From the NCBI GenBank assembly GCA_037179385.1, contig CM074184.1:18308001-18372000 (forward strand): a stretch of DNA of 64,000 bases, written 5' to 3'. Under the pieces are notes generated by a model that worked only from the letters and a program-made list of their open reading frames with translations, did not search any database and was not told where the DNA came from. This DNA is from Holothuria scabra (taxonomy: Eukaryota > Echinodermata > Holothuroidea > Aspidochirotida > Holothuriidae). Within the stretch, counting starts at the first letter, position 1. Every line of letters begins with the position of its first letter. Both the position numbers and the translations under genes were made by a program. Of the stretch, positions 15,038 to 28,113 are shown piece by piece.

Positions 15038-17067
15038 GGTGCTGCTCCAGAAGTTAATTCAACACAGTTGAGTGTTTGGTGACAAACTTAACCTTTCAAC
15101 AATATCAGAAAGTGATCACAGGCTTTCAAAGCTGATACCTTCATAGGCTAGCTACTGCCACAGCTGAGAAATAGAACATTAGCAAGTTTGCTGAAAATAT
15201 ATCGCAAGTTGCTGCAAAGCCACTTCCACAATTTCCACTTGTTAGTTGGACCTTATATCGTCATCAAACCTGGCAGCGTTTTTAACTGATGTGGTTGCAG
15301 ATTATACTATAGCCTATGCCTTCCTTGTGACAGGCTATTACGGCTGGTGCAGTGCATAAAATACTTGGAGATTTCCTTATTGCTGCCAATATTACACGGC
15401 CAAAGCTGAGTTGCATTGAGCACAACTTGTGTGCATGATCGATTATTAACAATTTTGTATTGAGGCTGCCTAGTTCTTCGAAGAATAATGACTAACTGTT
15501 AGCCTAGGCTATGGGCTTTGTCAGTCACGATATTATTAATATTATATAGTAGGCTAAGTTTCATACAGAGAGGCTAGCAAGACAAGGTAGGCTAGGCCTA
15601 CATAATCTTATACAGTCTAATTCTAACGCACTAGCCTAACGATAGTTCCAGTGATTCACCTAGCCTAGCCCCTTGAGTTAAATTATCTCCTTTTTTTTAG
15701 ATGGTATCCTTGTTTGGATATTTAAACCGAATAGTCAAAGAATGGTTGAATCATTAAGGCTACTGGATAATCCTAAAACACCGGAATGCTAATTTATACA
15801 AAAATGTGTTAAGGTTATCCCAAACTGCAAGCGCTTGGTGCTCCCTCTTCTAAGTTAGTTTCCAGAAAATGCAGTCGAGCTTTTACTTCCTGCATGTAAT
15901 TGTACAATGTATACAATACGTACAGTATAACCACGTATGTATTGCACATACAAATCACGTACACTTACGCGTAATTTACTTCGGGTGGCGATACGTAGTA
16001 AGCATGTTGGCAATACTGTAATTGAAATGGAAACCGAATGCGTGTCATTGTGTGCTAATTTGTGGCAGCAGTACTTGTACGTGTAATCAGGGAGGTGTAA
16101 TCCAGTTACCCTAAACTTATTTCTTGTGACTGTATGCTGTAAAGTTTACCGAGTGTTTTGATTGGAAGGCAAATGCCGTGAACATTGACAATTTTTTTTT
16201 TTTAGGCCGGGAGGTTGACTCCCACATTCTTTTTGGGAAAGTGGGCTGGACTTGTTTCAAAATCCGGACAGATGAGGTACAATGATATGAAGAGCGAGAA
16301 GGGGATTTAAGTGTGGTTCCAGTGGACGGCCGGTGGGGAAGGGGAAGGAGAATGGGTAATTCCCATATAAGATGCAAACCCTATAAACTTCAGACTCCTT
16401 CCCTGCCCGACGATCTTATTGCTTTTGTTTCCGAAAGGACCAAATTTTTTTAAGTAGGCGCTCAAAATTTCCAAGTTTCACATGAACAAAAACGTCAAAT
16501 CAATGCTCCAGAACATTCTGGAAAGAGAGTACAAAAAGTCTATTACCACAGTACGAAAAATAATAGTATCAAACCTCAACCGACTTCAGTCATGATATTG
16601 CCCAATATGAACTGGGACAGTGAATAAAGACTCCAATTTTTCGTGGGCATGTCTAGGCCTTTCTTCATGGGGGGGGGGGGGGTGATGAGAAAAAGAGAAG
16701 CAACCAAGCCCGAATTACTATCGAATATTGTGGAAAAACAAATAAATGAAATGAAGTTGCGAAACAATTGTAAAAATAAAAATATAAAAAAATGTACTGA
16801 TGGGGAAGCGGTGCCCTTTTCATCCTCACCCTCTGACTACGCGTCTGCCTCAATTTACCCTCCAGGACATCTACATCGTTATTCATTTTTTGCTTTCCCC
16901 CAGTTTCCATTGAAGGAAAAAATTAATCCCTTAATTTTTAAACAGTCCGGTCCAACAATCTGTGCCAAAGACCGTGACCTCTTTTCCAGTTTCCCTCTAC
17001 TTTGATGCTTATCCTCAACTCCACGCAAAAGAGATACCAGTAGGCTCCGTTTGGAAGTCTTTGCTAT
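15038..17067. other. Upstream region of the GRB2-like gene, no exon placed
   Basis: Expected to hold the 5' UTR exon and promoter of the minus-strand gene, but neither could be identified. Contains a CTAGGCCTA-rich stretch (15500-15670), a T-run at 16192 and a G-run at 16670-16682. Confidence 0.35.
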
Positions 17068-17140
17068 GACCCAACCAGGAACCGAACCCCGACCTCCTGG
17101 CTGTGAGTCCGGGATGCTCTAACCAGTTGGCCATACGGTC
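17068..17140 (-). repeat. tRNA-derived SINE head
   Basis: Read on the minus strand there is an A-box TGGCCAACTGGTTAGAGC and, about 30 nt later, a B-box GGTTCGGTTCC. GACC and GGTC close the ends. The acceptor stem pairs only in its first four positions and the anticodon arm is weak, so it is a tRNA-derived SINE or tRNA pseudogene rather than a working tRNA. Confidence 0.6.
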
Positions 17141-20100
17141 GGTTTGTTGCACTCCTTCCCAGGCCTTACAGGTTGTATCTAACCATTTTCAATTTTGAAA
17201 TCTCATGCTCTTCAAAATGAGTCTTGTCACTATATAATAAAGAGATATGTATTTTTTATACATATATTGTATTTTCAACACGAAAACTTCGGTATAGAAA
17301 AGATGACAACTTTTGAACAATCATTGTAGTTTCAGCAGGAAAATCAATAACCATGAGTTACAGAACATTTCAAATCGTACGAATTTTGGGGAAGGAAATA
17401 AATACCTTAAACAATGGGGGCAGGGAATCGGAGGAGAGAACTTGGCGCAGATCTCCACGCACCATAAGCTGAACTGAGCGGGGAAGTAATTACCAAATAC
17501 TTCTTCCCGATCACAGGAAACCATCTCTCCCAAGCACTCCAACCAGCGTTTGAACCACCTTTGTCTTGAGATTTCAACTTAGTTTAAAATTAACTCAAAT
17601 ACTGGAGCAGTGGCGGAGCTGCCATATGGTCAGGGGCGGTTGCCTCGCCCCCTCCCCCCCCCCCCCAACAAACCAAAATCGTCTATCGGCGCCCTTTTTA
17701 GGTTTTAACGTACTTTACTCTTGCATCATTATTTGCAAAATACATAATTTAATAGCGTCGTTTTAAGGCCCAGATAAAAAAAAGAAGGCTCAAACAGCCA
17801 CCAGTAGTGTACTATCTGCCTTTTATTCTGATTGAAAGGGTCATCTTCTGTAATATAGGGATAAGTTTTGCCGAAACGTATCTTCATTATAAACTCACTA
17901 ATGAATGTTGTCGATGTGCTAAGTTAATTGCTTCCACGTACACAGACTGACATTAAATTCACCATCCCGGCCAATAAAAGATGTTGCAAATAAGCCTCTT
18001 GCTGTCGGGGATAATTGTCAACGTAGTTAATAAAGATACCAAAATGCTTCCACAACATTTTTCAAAATCATTTCAAGAGAGCATTCACGTTAAAATAAAA
18101 TAAAACTGTTATCATAGTGGTAGGGATTAAGAATTTTAATGAGCAGTTTCCATTTTGCTTTTCTTCAAGTGACCATTCTCATGGTAGATGGATATTTCTG
18201 ACACTGCACGATATTCCCACAAAAATGCTAATTTCTGTACTTTCGTGGTCTCAAAAGCCCCCAAACTGCTTCTACTAAGCCTAGGTTTAGGCTGCTTTTA
18301 TTTATTATGAATTCGGTATCAAGAGAACCAAGCAGACCTTTTTTGTCTTGGCTATTACTTGCAATATACTCCATTAATGGCTATTTCAGAGTGGTCACGT
18401 ACATGATGTAAATTACGTCAATAATCTTCGTGTACTTATCTTGATTTCCAGAAGCCAAAAATGCACATCTAACGGTGATTAATTTCCATAACTTGTCCCA
18501 CTGTAAGATAGCTTTCTATTGGCTCTTGCAGGTTTAAATTTTTTACCTTCACAAAGTGGCCCATTGTTACATTAAAATCTTAAATCGAGACCTGACAATA
18601 ACACAAGTTGGCGCAGAGTTTTCCCCCTAAAATACCCCCCTTTTTAAATTTTATTCTACGGAGGCGAATCAATAGAAAATTTAAACATGTTTTAATAGAA
18701 AGACTTGCTGAAGAGAAATGCCAAAGTAGTCTTCTGCCAGGTGCAGAAAATTTAATGGAAAGTCTGAAAAGCCGTGGCTTCGATCGTGCTGATGCTCAGG
18801 GTATTTACTCCTTCGAAGAGACCCTGCAGACCATTTTCGCCCCTCTGGTTCTACTGTACATCAAAACTTTTCAAGTTGTCCCACATCGAGAGCGTCTCTT
18901 TAGGCATTCTTTCAACACTCATAAAGAAAATACAATTTGCCACAATGAGTGTGAAATACCAAACTTTGTATTGACTTTAACAGATGAGTACAACATCTAG
19001 TGTAAAACAAAAGTTACATTGATTACATTGAATAATTTTCATACTCCATCAAGTATAACGAACCAAATTTATAATTACGTCATAAAAACTGTAACCTACG
19101 CAAAGGCGTAAGGTGACCTTTTTCAGGGGTCGAGAACCAAAATTTTGCGCATCGTCCCATTTTTTTTTTTATTCTTTTCAGTGATAGGAATTTTTGAAAA
19201 GGTGAGGGATTATTGAAAGATCTGCACTTCTTATTGGCAAGTCTGAGAAAGACTGCACGGCGACTGAAAATCATTGTTGCAACTTAATGTAATGTTATCT
19301 AAGACATAGGAACTGATGCTCCCCAATGACATTTCAAGTTTCCGAAACTGTGTCATCTTTCTCTAACAAAATATTTCAACATCAAGAGCTAATATTGGGA
19401 AAAATTTGGCATTTTATGAAAGAAAATTATAAAAAAAACACTAGTTGCTGATGTCACATAATGACCTGCTGTCACATACAACAGATTTCTGATTTTATAA
19501 TTTCAACAGCTGGGAAAAGTTAACCAAACTAAGCTGCGAGAGAGCACTATTGGATTAAGAATTGCACTTAGGGAGCATACCCCCATTAATTCCTCCATTG
19601 ACTTACACACTAAATTCAAAAAGTAAACGGGCCTCTAAAAGCTTGTCGAAGTTTTCGCCAGTGTCAAGCTACCCCTCATATGAAAGCTGACAAGTTGGCC
19701 ATTCATGGCACTTTCAATTTACCATATCATGACCGTGAAGATTTTTTGCTATTTCACCTCAAAGTTCAAACCACCTTTTCCAAGCCTTGTTTTTCACTAA
19801 AAGCTCAGTATGCCTCCGCCAGCTTCTAAGGCCCATAATTTCCACAAAATTGCTTCAATTAAGCCCATTTTTTCACCAATGGTACTTCATTTGATATACT
19901 TTCAGAAGAAACTTACAGAAATCCCCAGCTCATTCCATAACATATCAAAAAAGTGCTCCTTTTAGGGACTCTATCTGAGGGCGAACAAACGGACGCATTA
20001 ATACACCTGCTAATTGGGATATGCTCCCCTTATACAGCACGCGCGCTGATTTTTTGAACGACCAATTACAAATATGGACCTTGTATTGGAGAGAATTTGG

Positions 20101-22830
20101 AAATTCACAGTGGCGTATGGGAGCGATTTTTTTTTGGGGGGGGGGGGGGGGTGGGGGGAGCAATTTTTGGACTTTGCACCTCACCCTACCCCATTGACCA
20201 AAAGGTATACTTTTGATGCTAAAATTTTCAATTTTTTTCTTTGAGGAAGAACGAATCTGTTTAAATTTATAAATTTAAATGCCACAACCCATTTTGTTAT
20301 CAAATGAAACTGCGCACTGGAGAGGTGAAAATATTTGTGAGCCATGCTCCACTATGTCTAGTAGGCCCAGAGGCCTATTTATCCTCTGTAAACATTGAAC
20401 ATGAAAAAATTGACACTTCAATAACTAAAGAATCTATCTACGCAGACTACTCAGTTGAAAGGATTGGAAGTTATCTGATGATAGGTGGATATGAGAGCGT
20501 TTAAAAGTACTGCCAATGATACCCTTCCTGAAACATGAAGTCTTGCTTGAAAGACTCTATCTGAGCGAAGCGTCACCTTCAGTTGACGCGGAGCGTACAG
20601 GAAATGTTGACAGACAGCAGAAAATAGAATTCTCGGGCAGGGGAAAAGGGCAAGCACCCAAATTATCCATTTTTGTCTTTTAAGTGTCAAAACCTCTGTA
20701 CTGGGGATGTAATTTGCGCGTCGAAATTTTTGCCCCTTTTAAAAAAATATTTTGAGACATGAAGCTTGTATTGCAGAAAGTTTTGGGTTCTGGGTTTGCT
20801 GTAAGAAAATTTAAACAGTTGGGGGATTACTAAAGAATTTGCACTTGGTAGTGAATCTGAGAATGATTGCAAGACACATGAACATCGTTGTTATGACATA
20901 ATGTTACCTAAGGCCTACGAATTGATACTCTCCGATAACTTTTCAAATATTCCCCAACTTTGCTGTCATTTTTAGACAAAGCATTTCAAATTTAAGAGCT
21001 TATGGAGAAAATTTGGAATTTTATGAAAGTCAACTTACAAAAATAGCAATAGTTGCCGGTTGTCTCTCGATGACGTTTTGTAATATCTGGTAAATATACA
21101 AAATTGTCATTTCCGAAGCTCGAAAAAGCTTACAAAACTGATTTATGAGCCAGCATTATTGCATTGAGATTGCACCTAATTGGGGCCCGAAGTGCGCGGT
21201 CTTGAAATTTTGCCTTTTTTGAGATTTGGAGAAATTAAGAAAAGGGGACTTCTGACCCGGGAAGTGGGGGAAAGCATCTCATTTTCACCCTTTCCAACCC
21301 CTATGAAATTTCATGAAAGAAGAGTGGGTATATTACACTGCATAAAACTGGTTTGACAAATGTCAAACTTCCGATGTTGGAGGGGGGGGGGGGGAGAATC
21401 GCCTCCTGTAGCTACGTCACTGCATAGACGCCAACCATTTATGAAGAAACTAATGTTTGACAATGTAATCAAAACAATTGTTTGCACTCTCAAATGTGAG
21501 GAAGGAATAAAATGCATTTGTATTATGAGCCAACAATGGTCAGACAAATGTGGTTTATTTCATTTCTTACTCTAAAATATGGTTAAAACATCCTTCTCAT
21601 CCATTTGAAAATAAATGTCAGTTTGTCTGAAAATTGATCAGTTTTTAACCACTAAGAACGTAGGATTCTCTGTAACCAGTCTCTAAAGCTTTTAGAAGCA
21701 AATTTTTTTTTATCAAAACAGCTACATACACCATCACATGCAAGAAACCAAATTTATATTAATGTTTTAAAAATTGATGTTTACATAATACAGTTGTTTG
21801 AAACAGATACAAATGAAATTTACAAAAGTTATTTTCCTTACCGAATGTGAGGAATTAAAACTAAATATGTGTAAATGCAATGCAAAATGTGGAACCATCA
21901 AGGCGAACGAAGCCAAAAGATGTATTCATTTTATTATAAAAGTTACAAAGGCATTATTCACGGATATTCGTTGACAGGTCATTATGTCATATCATTTATA
22001 TATAAAGCGATTAAATATTCAAAGGGTTTTACTCTTTGGTGACCTGAAGTAGAGAAGTCAGCTCTGGAGAAGGAGACAGGGGAATGCGTTCCCCCACCTC
22101 CCACATTTTGGTAATACTCCTACTGACTTTAGGGTTTAACACAGTAATTTCTTTTTATTGAAGTGGCCCTGTATGCCCCCCCCCCCCGTTCAAATTCAAG
22201 TAAAGATTGACGCCTCTGCCTAAAATCACGAAATCAATGAAACAATGCCTCTATACAAAGCAATGAATCAAATGTTATAAAATCAAAATCCTTTAAGAGA
22301 CAACAACAAAGAGGATAAGGTGAAAAATAGAACATTAAAAAAATAAATGTATTTTGAAGAAAAATACTTTGCTTTTGAACCAATAGTTGTGGGTACAAAA
22401 TTCTAGTTCATTCAAAATAAGGTAGTACGGCAGCCTTCTTTTTAATATATAAGTTTCCCACAGCCAGAAATTGCGGTGATTTGTAACTCAAGACTGGTTT
22501 CTTCACCAAAACTTTTCAAAACTCAAATGATTCAACTTGAAAAAAGTGTTATAATTAATGCATAATTGCTAAGTAGGTGAAACGTTTGGTGATAGGATTT
22601 TATTGCTGACTTTATGATTAAACTATGACAACAGCTTACTTCGTTTGATGCCATGTTGGTGCATTTAGAACGCAAATTTTCACTTCAAAGAAATGGAAGA
22701 AATATTGGGAGTTTTGTTAACGTCAATGAACAAAGGACAAAGTGAATGACCATACAAAAATGAAACTGAGGAGGGAGTTGGGAAATGTTTGTAGATAAAA
22801 ATAAGGAATATCACTCATTTACAATGACTG
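17141..22830. other. Non-coding region with orphan hAT-like termini and G-runs
   Basis: CAGTGGCGGAG at 17606, CAGTGGCGTATGG at 20109 and GTAGCTACGTCACTG near 21408 look like single ends of hAT-type elements, each near a G or C run (17646, 20137, 21379, 22177). I could not pair them with target duplications. An 18608-19000 open frame has no recognisable domain. A piece of the GGAGCGTACAG repeat lies at 20551-20610. Confidence 0.4.
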
Positions 22831-23020
22831 TGTAACAACCACTTTTGTAGTTACCAGGTCACCACTTTTGTAATATAATCGACCACATTTGTAATAAATT
22901 CACCAGTTAATTGTCATTATTAAAGTCACCACATTTGTAACGCTCATCGACCACTTTTGTAATAGAAATCTCATTTGACCACTTTTATAACTGTCAGTTA
23001 ACCACTTTTGTAATCGCCTA
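22831..23020 (+). repeat. Left inverted array of CCACTTTTGTAA motif
   Basis: Starts TGTAACAACCACTTTTG and repeats ACCACTTTTGTAAT-like words about seven times. Its mirror image, ending CAAAAGTGGTTGTTACA, is at 37732-37892. The two look like ends of one 15-kb element or two related insertions; no exact target duplication was found. Confidence 0.65.
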
Positions 23021-23039
23021 TCATGCTTAATAAGCCTAT

Positions 23040-23285
23040 GGCGGACACCTAGCCGAAGGCAGACAAGGAATCGCATTTGATGATGATGCAGTGTGTGTGC
23101 GTCACAGTGCGTGCGTGTGTGTGTTACGCTCTTTGATTATTTACACGATATCTTGAGAGCAGTAAATTGCATGGTGTTCAAACTTGTGACCCATATTGAG
23201 AGTCATGATCCCTATTGTTGGGTGATGGAGGTGAAACGTCATATGAGGTCACCACAGGTCGAATTCTGAGAACATTTTTTACTCG
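23040..23285 (-). repeat. Solo copy of the 156-bp/DR1 repeat family, inverted
   Basis: Reads hairpin remnant (GACAAGGAATC), TG-rich microsatellite, ACACGATATC, then CCCTATTGTTGGGTGATGG and ATGAGGTCACCAC: the minus-strand order of the array at 6.8-7.8 kb. The DR1 core is eroded. Confidence 0.6.
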
Positions 23286-24075
23286 CAATCTCAAGAAGGA
23301 TAACTTGTACACTCCTTAAACTTGGCATGCGTACTACCCAATCCTAAGCTGGGGTAGATAATTGCAATCTTACCCTGTCCCCAGGCATATACACATGCTT
23401 CACCAAGGAGTTTTCGGACTGGCCGAGTTCGAAAATTAAATTTTCGAAGCCGAATTGCTTTCTGTTTTTGAGATATTCCGTTTTCAGTAGAGGGCGCTTT
23501 CTACAGGGACATATGTAAATGAGCTGTGACCGTCAATAAGGAATGGTTATGAATTCGAGGGTAGAGAGTTGGGTCACATTACCTACCCTCGATTCCCAAC
23601 ATTCGATATCTTTCGTAGGTCTGTGCATTTTAAAAGTTTACATTAACAGAAGAAATATGATCCACTGGAGGGCTCCCACCTAACGGGAAGGACGAACCTT
23701 GCCCTAGAATTGATCTCGGACGCTTTAACCTCTTCGAATGAAAAAACCCACCAGTTTTGACACGTCTGGGAGCCTAAAAGTGTATTTTGCACACGAAAAT
23801 ATGTCATTTTTCGACTTGTCTTCATATCTTGAAAAAAAAGCTAGTGGGTAAGGGAACAACCCCCCCCCCTTTGGGATGAATCGACCTTCAGTGGAGTGGC
23901 TGGGGGGGGGGGAGTTGCCCCGGGCGCCACGTTAGGGGCGCCAAATCAAGATCACTTAAAAATGTTGGACCTATCATTCGCATTGATATAGCAATTTCAT
24001 CTTTTAGTAAAATAATTGAGTAATATTGGCACAATTAAATGTCAATCTAAACTAGAGAAGGGGCAAATGAATGAA
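23286..24075. other. Non-coding stretch
   Basis: Contains C- and G-runs at 23862 and 23900 with an orphan CAGTGGAGTGGCTGGGG end. No exon supported. Confidence 0.35.
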
Positions 24076-24079
24076 TGAA

Positions 24080-24315
24080 GGTTTTTAGTTTTTGACCTCT
24101 GGTGACCTCAAATGACCTTTGACCTCCACCAAAAACGCTGGGGCACACCTTCTCCCTATGACGAATCTATGTACCAAATCCAATTCCATCCAACCTTCCC
24201 TTGTTGAGTTAGAGCGTACCGAAGCAAGTGTCACACACGCACACACACATACACACACACACACACACGCCAACCTGACTACATATTGTAGGTTCCTTTG
24301 CTACCGCAAGGAACC
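24080..24315 (+). repeat. Solo copy of the 156-bp/DR1 repeat family
   Basis: Contains the DR1 core at 24113-24125 with the extra TGACCT four bases upstream, then a (CA)n run and the GGTTCCTT / AAGGAACC hairpin (about 24289-24314). It shows the basic, non-tandem form of the family. Confidence 0.7.
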
Positions 24316-26485
24316 AAAAACCCTACAAGGACTGAAGTTACCGAATGGGTCATCTTGAACATACTTTCCTCTTGTAACGCTTTTTTAAAAAATATCGGAA
24401 TCGGTTTAAATCATTTCTGCCTAGCTATGCAATCCCTCAATCCATGTATCTTGTCCATCTTCATCCCGTGCGCGTAAAGTCATCCATGAGCAGATCAGGG
24501 AGCTGGAAGTTCCGCGTTCAGACGTTACAATGGCACCAGCTGGAACCAGGAGCCATGCCCCCGTCGGGGAAAGCTGCTCTTCGCTCCCTGAGAAGATCCA
24601 ATTTCGTCGAGGAGCCTTCATCGTAGGGGCACAAAAGACATAAACCCGATAAACTTCAGTCCCCGGATGACCTTCTTGATTTTGCTTACTAGAAAACCAT
24701 GTTCTTCAGGGAAACTCTCACACAGTCCTTACAAAGACGGACGAGACGTTGCTCTGGTGCATGACCAATGGTTTGCCATTTGTCTTGCCCCGACTGGCGA
24801 ATTCGAGCAACGGTAATGAAAATCGGCTAGGCTGTTTTCAATAACACAAATGATAAACAGTACCTTAGTGTGAGAATGTCTCTCCATGAGTCTGACTGAA
24901 AATTCATTTGAAGCCACCTTGTAACGTGACATATTTTCAAAGACGTTAAAAGTAAAATCATTTATAGCCGTGAGTTCGTGTAGTCACAAAGGAAATTTCG
25001 TCAATTTAGTGGACCTTGCAACTGAGTACAACGAAGAATTTCAATAGCGTCAAAAACATTGGTTTTTAATTCGGTTGCAGTTTTCTCCCGAAAAGAAACA
25101 AGACCATTTCATCTTCTTGTAGTGGTAATTTTTAGCTGTTCACTTTCTGATCAAATAGCAAGTTGGGATTTTTCTTTTCAAGTGAAACTTTCATTTCAAA
25201 GGAAAGCTCAAAGTAGCGACTGCTTCCTTTCTAGATACAAGCCTGGGAAATGACATTTCTGGTTGTCTGATGGGTTAGATTTTTCAAAACTTTTCTGTAC
25301 GCTCCGCGCCAACTGATGGTGGCGCTCCACTTTGTAAGTATTTTGGTAGAACAGATTATTAAACAGCGCAATGCATGCTTGCAAATTATTCTTCGTTTGG
25401 GGCAATATTATGAAGTAAAAAGAATTACTGCGAAAGAAAGCTGAAAATAATAAGTGCTTTGTTTCTGGTTACGAGCCTTTGAATAGCCATTTTCGGCTGT
25501 CTGGGGTTCTCAATTTTTCAAAAATTTCTGTGGGCTTTTGGCTAGTCTTTCGGGCAGCATTACATTTTTCGGACAAGAAAGTCAATTCTGTTCCCAAACT
25601 AAAACGCTCAGGTACGTTTATGTCAATAAATAAAATATAAAACTTCAAATAAATGGAAAGCCAACATTTTTTAGGGAGGAAATTTTCCAATATTGTTCGA
25701 GGGAGTTAATCTGCATAATAATATAACTGCACGTCACCCCTATTTGATTTTTCTCATAAGAAGGTCAGATTTTTCCATAAAAACCAAAATATCTTTCATA
25801 AAATTACAATTTTTCTCCAATTTTAAGCTTAACATTCTCAAATTTGGTTAAAAATGTCAAAATTTACCATTTTCAATGGATGCTCAGTACATTAAAAAAA
25901 CAAAAGCTCACTTTGTTAATCACCCCGACAATTCTGCTCTTCAAGAGCATATACCTTAATAAAAACCCCAAATTCTTCATTGTAACCTTACCAAAAAACT
26001 AATTTTTTCATTACATTCCAAAGTTTCTGCAACAAAATAAGCTCAAAATTCTCAAATCTTAGTCCAAAAAGAGGAAAAATCCTCTAGCCAATTTCTAGTT
26101 TCATCTGTGAGCAGGCCGAGTATGACGACATAATGCGTAACCCACAAAAAAAATTTCAGATGTCGTCTATATCACGTTTTTGATATTGCCCATATGAAGG
26201 GCAGATTCTTCAATAAACACCCCAACCTTTTAATGGCCCTTACAAAAGCCAAATTTCCTTCACAATTTTTAAATTTTCTTCTAAACAAACTCTAGTTTTT
26301 TTTAAATATTTGGCAAAAAGAAAGCAAAAAATTTCGGCCCGCTTCGCGCGCCTCAAATTCTGCCAAGTCACGTCCCACGGACTCGCCGGGACTAATTCAT
26401 CGCCTTTGTCGGGGCCTCAAAACGCTGCCCCATGTCGGGGAGTTTGGCCCCCCTGTCGGGCAAATCCTGACGCCACCCCTAGGCT
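24316..26485. other. Non-coding stretch with GGAGCG repeat copies
   Basis: Two copies of a repeat with TACGCTCCGCGCCAAC-type sequence lie at about 25254-25340 and, degraded, 25490-25575. At 26340-26480 GTCGGGG words resemble those at 32400-32690. No exon supported. Confidence 0.4.
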
Positions 26486-26492
26486 AATAGCG

Positions 26493-27030
26493 GAGATCAA
26501 CGAACGGAAGGAGAGACTACACGATCTGGACTGCAGATTTTGGTTCCTTTACACATGCTGACATGAATGTTTTTATAGGCTCAGATGAAGAAGAAAAATT
26601 TGCTCAATTACAGGAAAATTGTATTCGCGTGGGAAAAGTTTTTAACAATGATTTAGATGGAATCGAGCTATTTAATGATGTGATGGACTGTAGAATGCTT
26701 TTGAAAGACAAAGAATGTACCACTATTACAAATGCAATAGACCTGCTAAAGTTCATAGTTCAATATGGTGATGACTCTGTTTTCCCAAATTTGCGAGTTG
26801 CTATTCAGATTATGCTCACTGTGGCTATTTCCATAGCTAGTTGTGAACGGTCTTTCAGTAAGTTAAAACTTCTCCCTTATCTCAGAGCCTTCATGGGAGA
26901 GCCAAGACTAACTGCATTGGCACGTACTCCTCAGCATCGAGTCTGAGGAAACCAATACATTAGATTTTGATGATGTAATCGATATATTCGCAGAAGCAAA
27001 AACACCAAAGGTGAACCTGCAATCGACGTG
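26493..27030 (+). pseudogene. hAT transposase C-terminal dimerisation domain, remnant
   Basis: Frames read EINERKERLHDLDCRFWFL (26493-26550), then a stop, then a 127-codon frame from 26563 containing FPNLRVAIQIMLTVAIS followed by ASCERSFSKLKL and a Leu-rich RLTALA segment. CERSFSKLK is the hallmark of the hAT-family C-terminal dimerisation region. Near 26930 the frame shifts and continues as LLSIESE and an acidic tail to about 27020. The N-terminal BED finger and catalytic core are absent. It is a dead fragment, possibly from an autonomous relative of the many short hAT elements in this window. Confidence 0.75.
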
Positions 27031-27136
27031 CTGTTATTGCTCATCGTCGGATTTTGGCATTATTAAAAAGTTTGACCTAAAATTTGATCCGAACCTTGAC
27101 CTGCAATTTCAAATATTTTTACTTCATTTGAAAGGT

Positions 27137-27142
27137 CTTCAA
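27137..27142. repeat. Left target-site duplication CTTCAA
   Basis: CTTCAA directly precedes TACGGAGC at 27143 and recurs directly after GCTCCGTA at 37100-37105. Confidence 0.6.
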
Positions 27143-27283
27143 TACGGAGCTTTAAAGGTGTCATGGAGATGTTGAGATATTATGTGACTTTCCCAACTTT
27201 TTGTCAGTAAAATATTTAGATATTGACATCCGAGATCTTTTCATGTCAATATTTTAGCGTAAAATATTGAAATATTACATAAC

Positions 27284-27560
27284 AGGATCTCAATATCTTA
27301 ATATCTTCACTGAAACATATTAAGATATTGACATACAGGACCTCAATTTCTTAATATCTTCACTGAAAAATATTAAGATATTGACATACAGGAACTCAAT
27401 TTCTTAATATCTTCACTGAAAGATATTAAAATATTGACATACAGGATCTCAATATCTCAACATTTTAGCAAACAATATTGAAATATTACATTACAGGATC
27501 TCAATATCTTAATATCTTCAGTGAACGATATTGAGATATTGACATTTAACATCATTATTT
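27284..27560. repeat. Left array of 53-bp hairpin units
   Basis: Units starting AGGATCTCAA or AGGACCTCAA begin at 27284, 27337, 27390, 27443 and 27495, a 53-bp period. Each contains CAATATCTTAATATCTT and its complement AAGATATTAAGATATTG around a CACTGAA loop, so every unit can fold into a 17-bp stem. Confidence 0.8.
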
Positions 27561-27808
27561 TAGCGTCTTTCAAGATATTCCAAAACACGTCCAACTCTTG
27601 TCTGCAAGTTGGTGTTAATATAAACCAGAGAACTTCCAAATTTTAAATCTCAGAATCCTTTATCTTGCTCTCATTATTTTCTACAATAAAAGTGGAAAAA
27701 CGAGAGGTCTTTCTCAAGAACAATTACTGATGGGAGAAGATGACATAGTTAACCTTTTCCAACAATCATCTGATCAAAGGCGTATAGAGTCATTGGGTTT
27801 TAGAGGAT

Positions 27809-28113
27809 CAGTAGCGGCACCAAGGTGGTACGCCGGGTGCAGGGGCAGGGGGGAACGCCCCTCGTCAGAACCTTTGCCCCTTAGTTGGTCCCACTCTCAG
27901 CTCCTGAGCTACAAACGTATGCTAAAACGTCAGAACTTTCGAGGCTGCGCCCACGGACACAATCAAGGGCCCTAAGGCGGGACCTTGGACACCACCCGTT
28001 AAAACTCGCGCTTTGCACTCGATTTCGCGCTACGCACAAAAATTGTTCTTCCCCCAACACATCCCTTTTTCTTCCATTTCTTCTCCCACTTTCAAAACCC
28101 TGGTGCAGCCATT
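27809..28113. mobile_element. Short relative of the 38643-39184 hAT-like element
   Basis: Starts CAGTAGCGGCACCAAGG and ends CCTGGTGCAGCCATT, inverted versions of each other, and shares interior words GGGCCCTAAGGCGGG and CTCGATTTCGCGCT with the element at 38643. Flanks do not match, so the target duplication has decayed or one end is lost. Confidence 0.6.

Noticed and set aside
18608..19000. 130-codon plus-strand open frame
   Set aside because: No recognisable motif, overlapping alternative frames, and no splice or homology support.
23100..23130. CRISPR-like or telomeric repeat
   Set aside because: The TG/CA runs are simple microsatellites belonging to the 156-bp repeat family; no repeat-spacer pattern is present.
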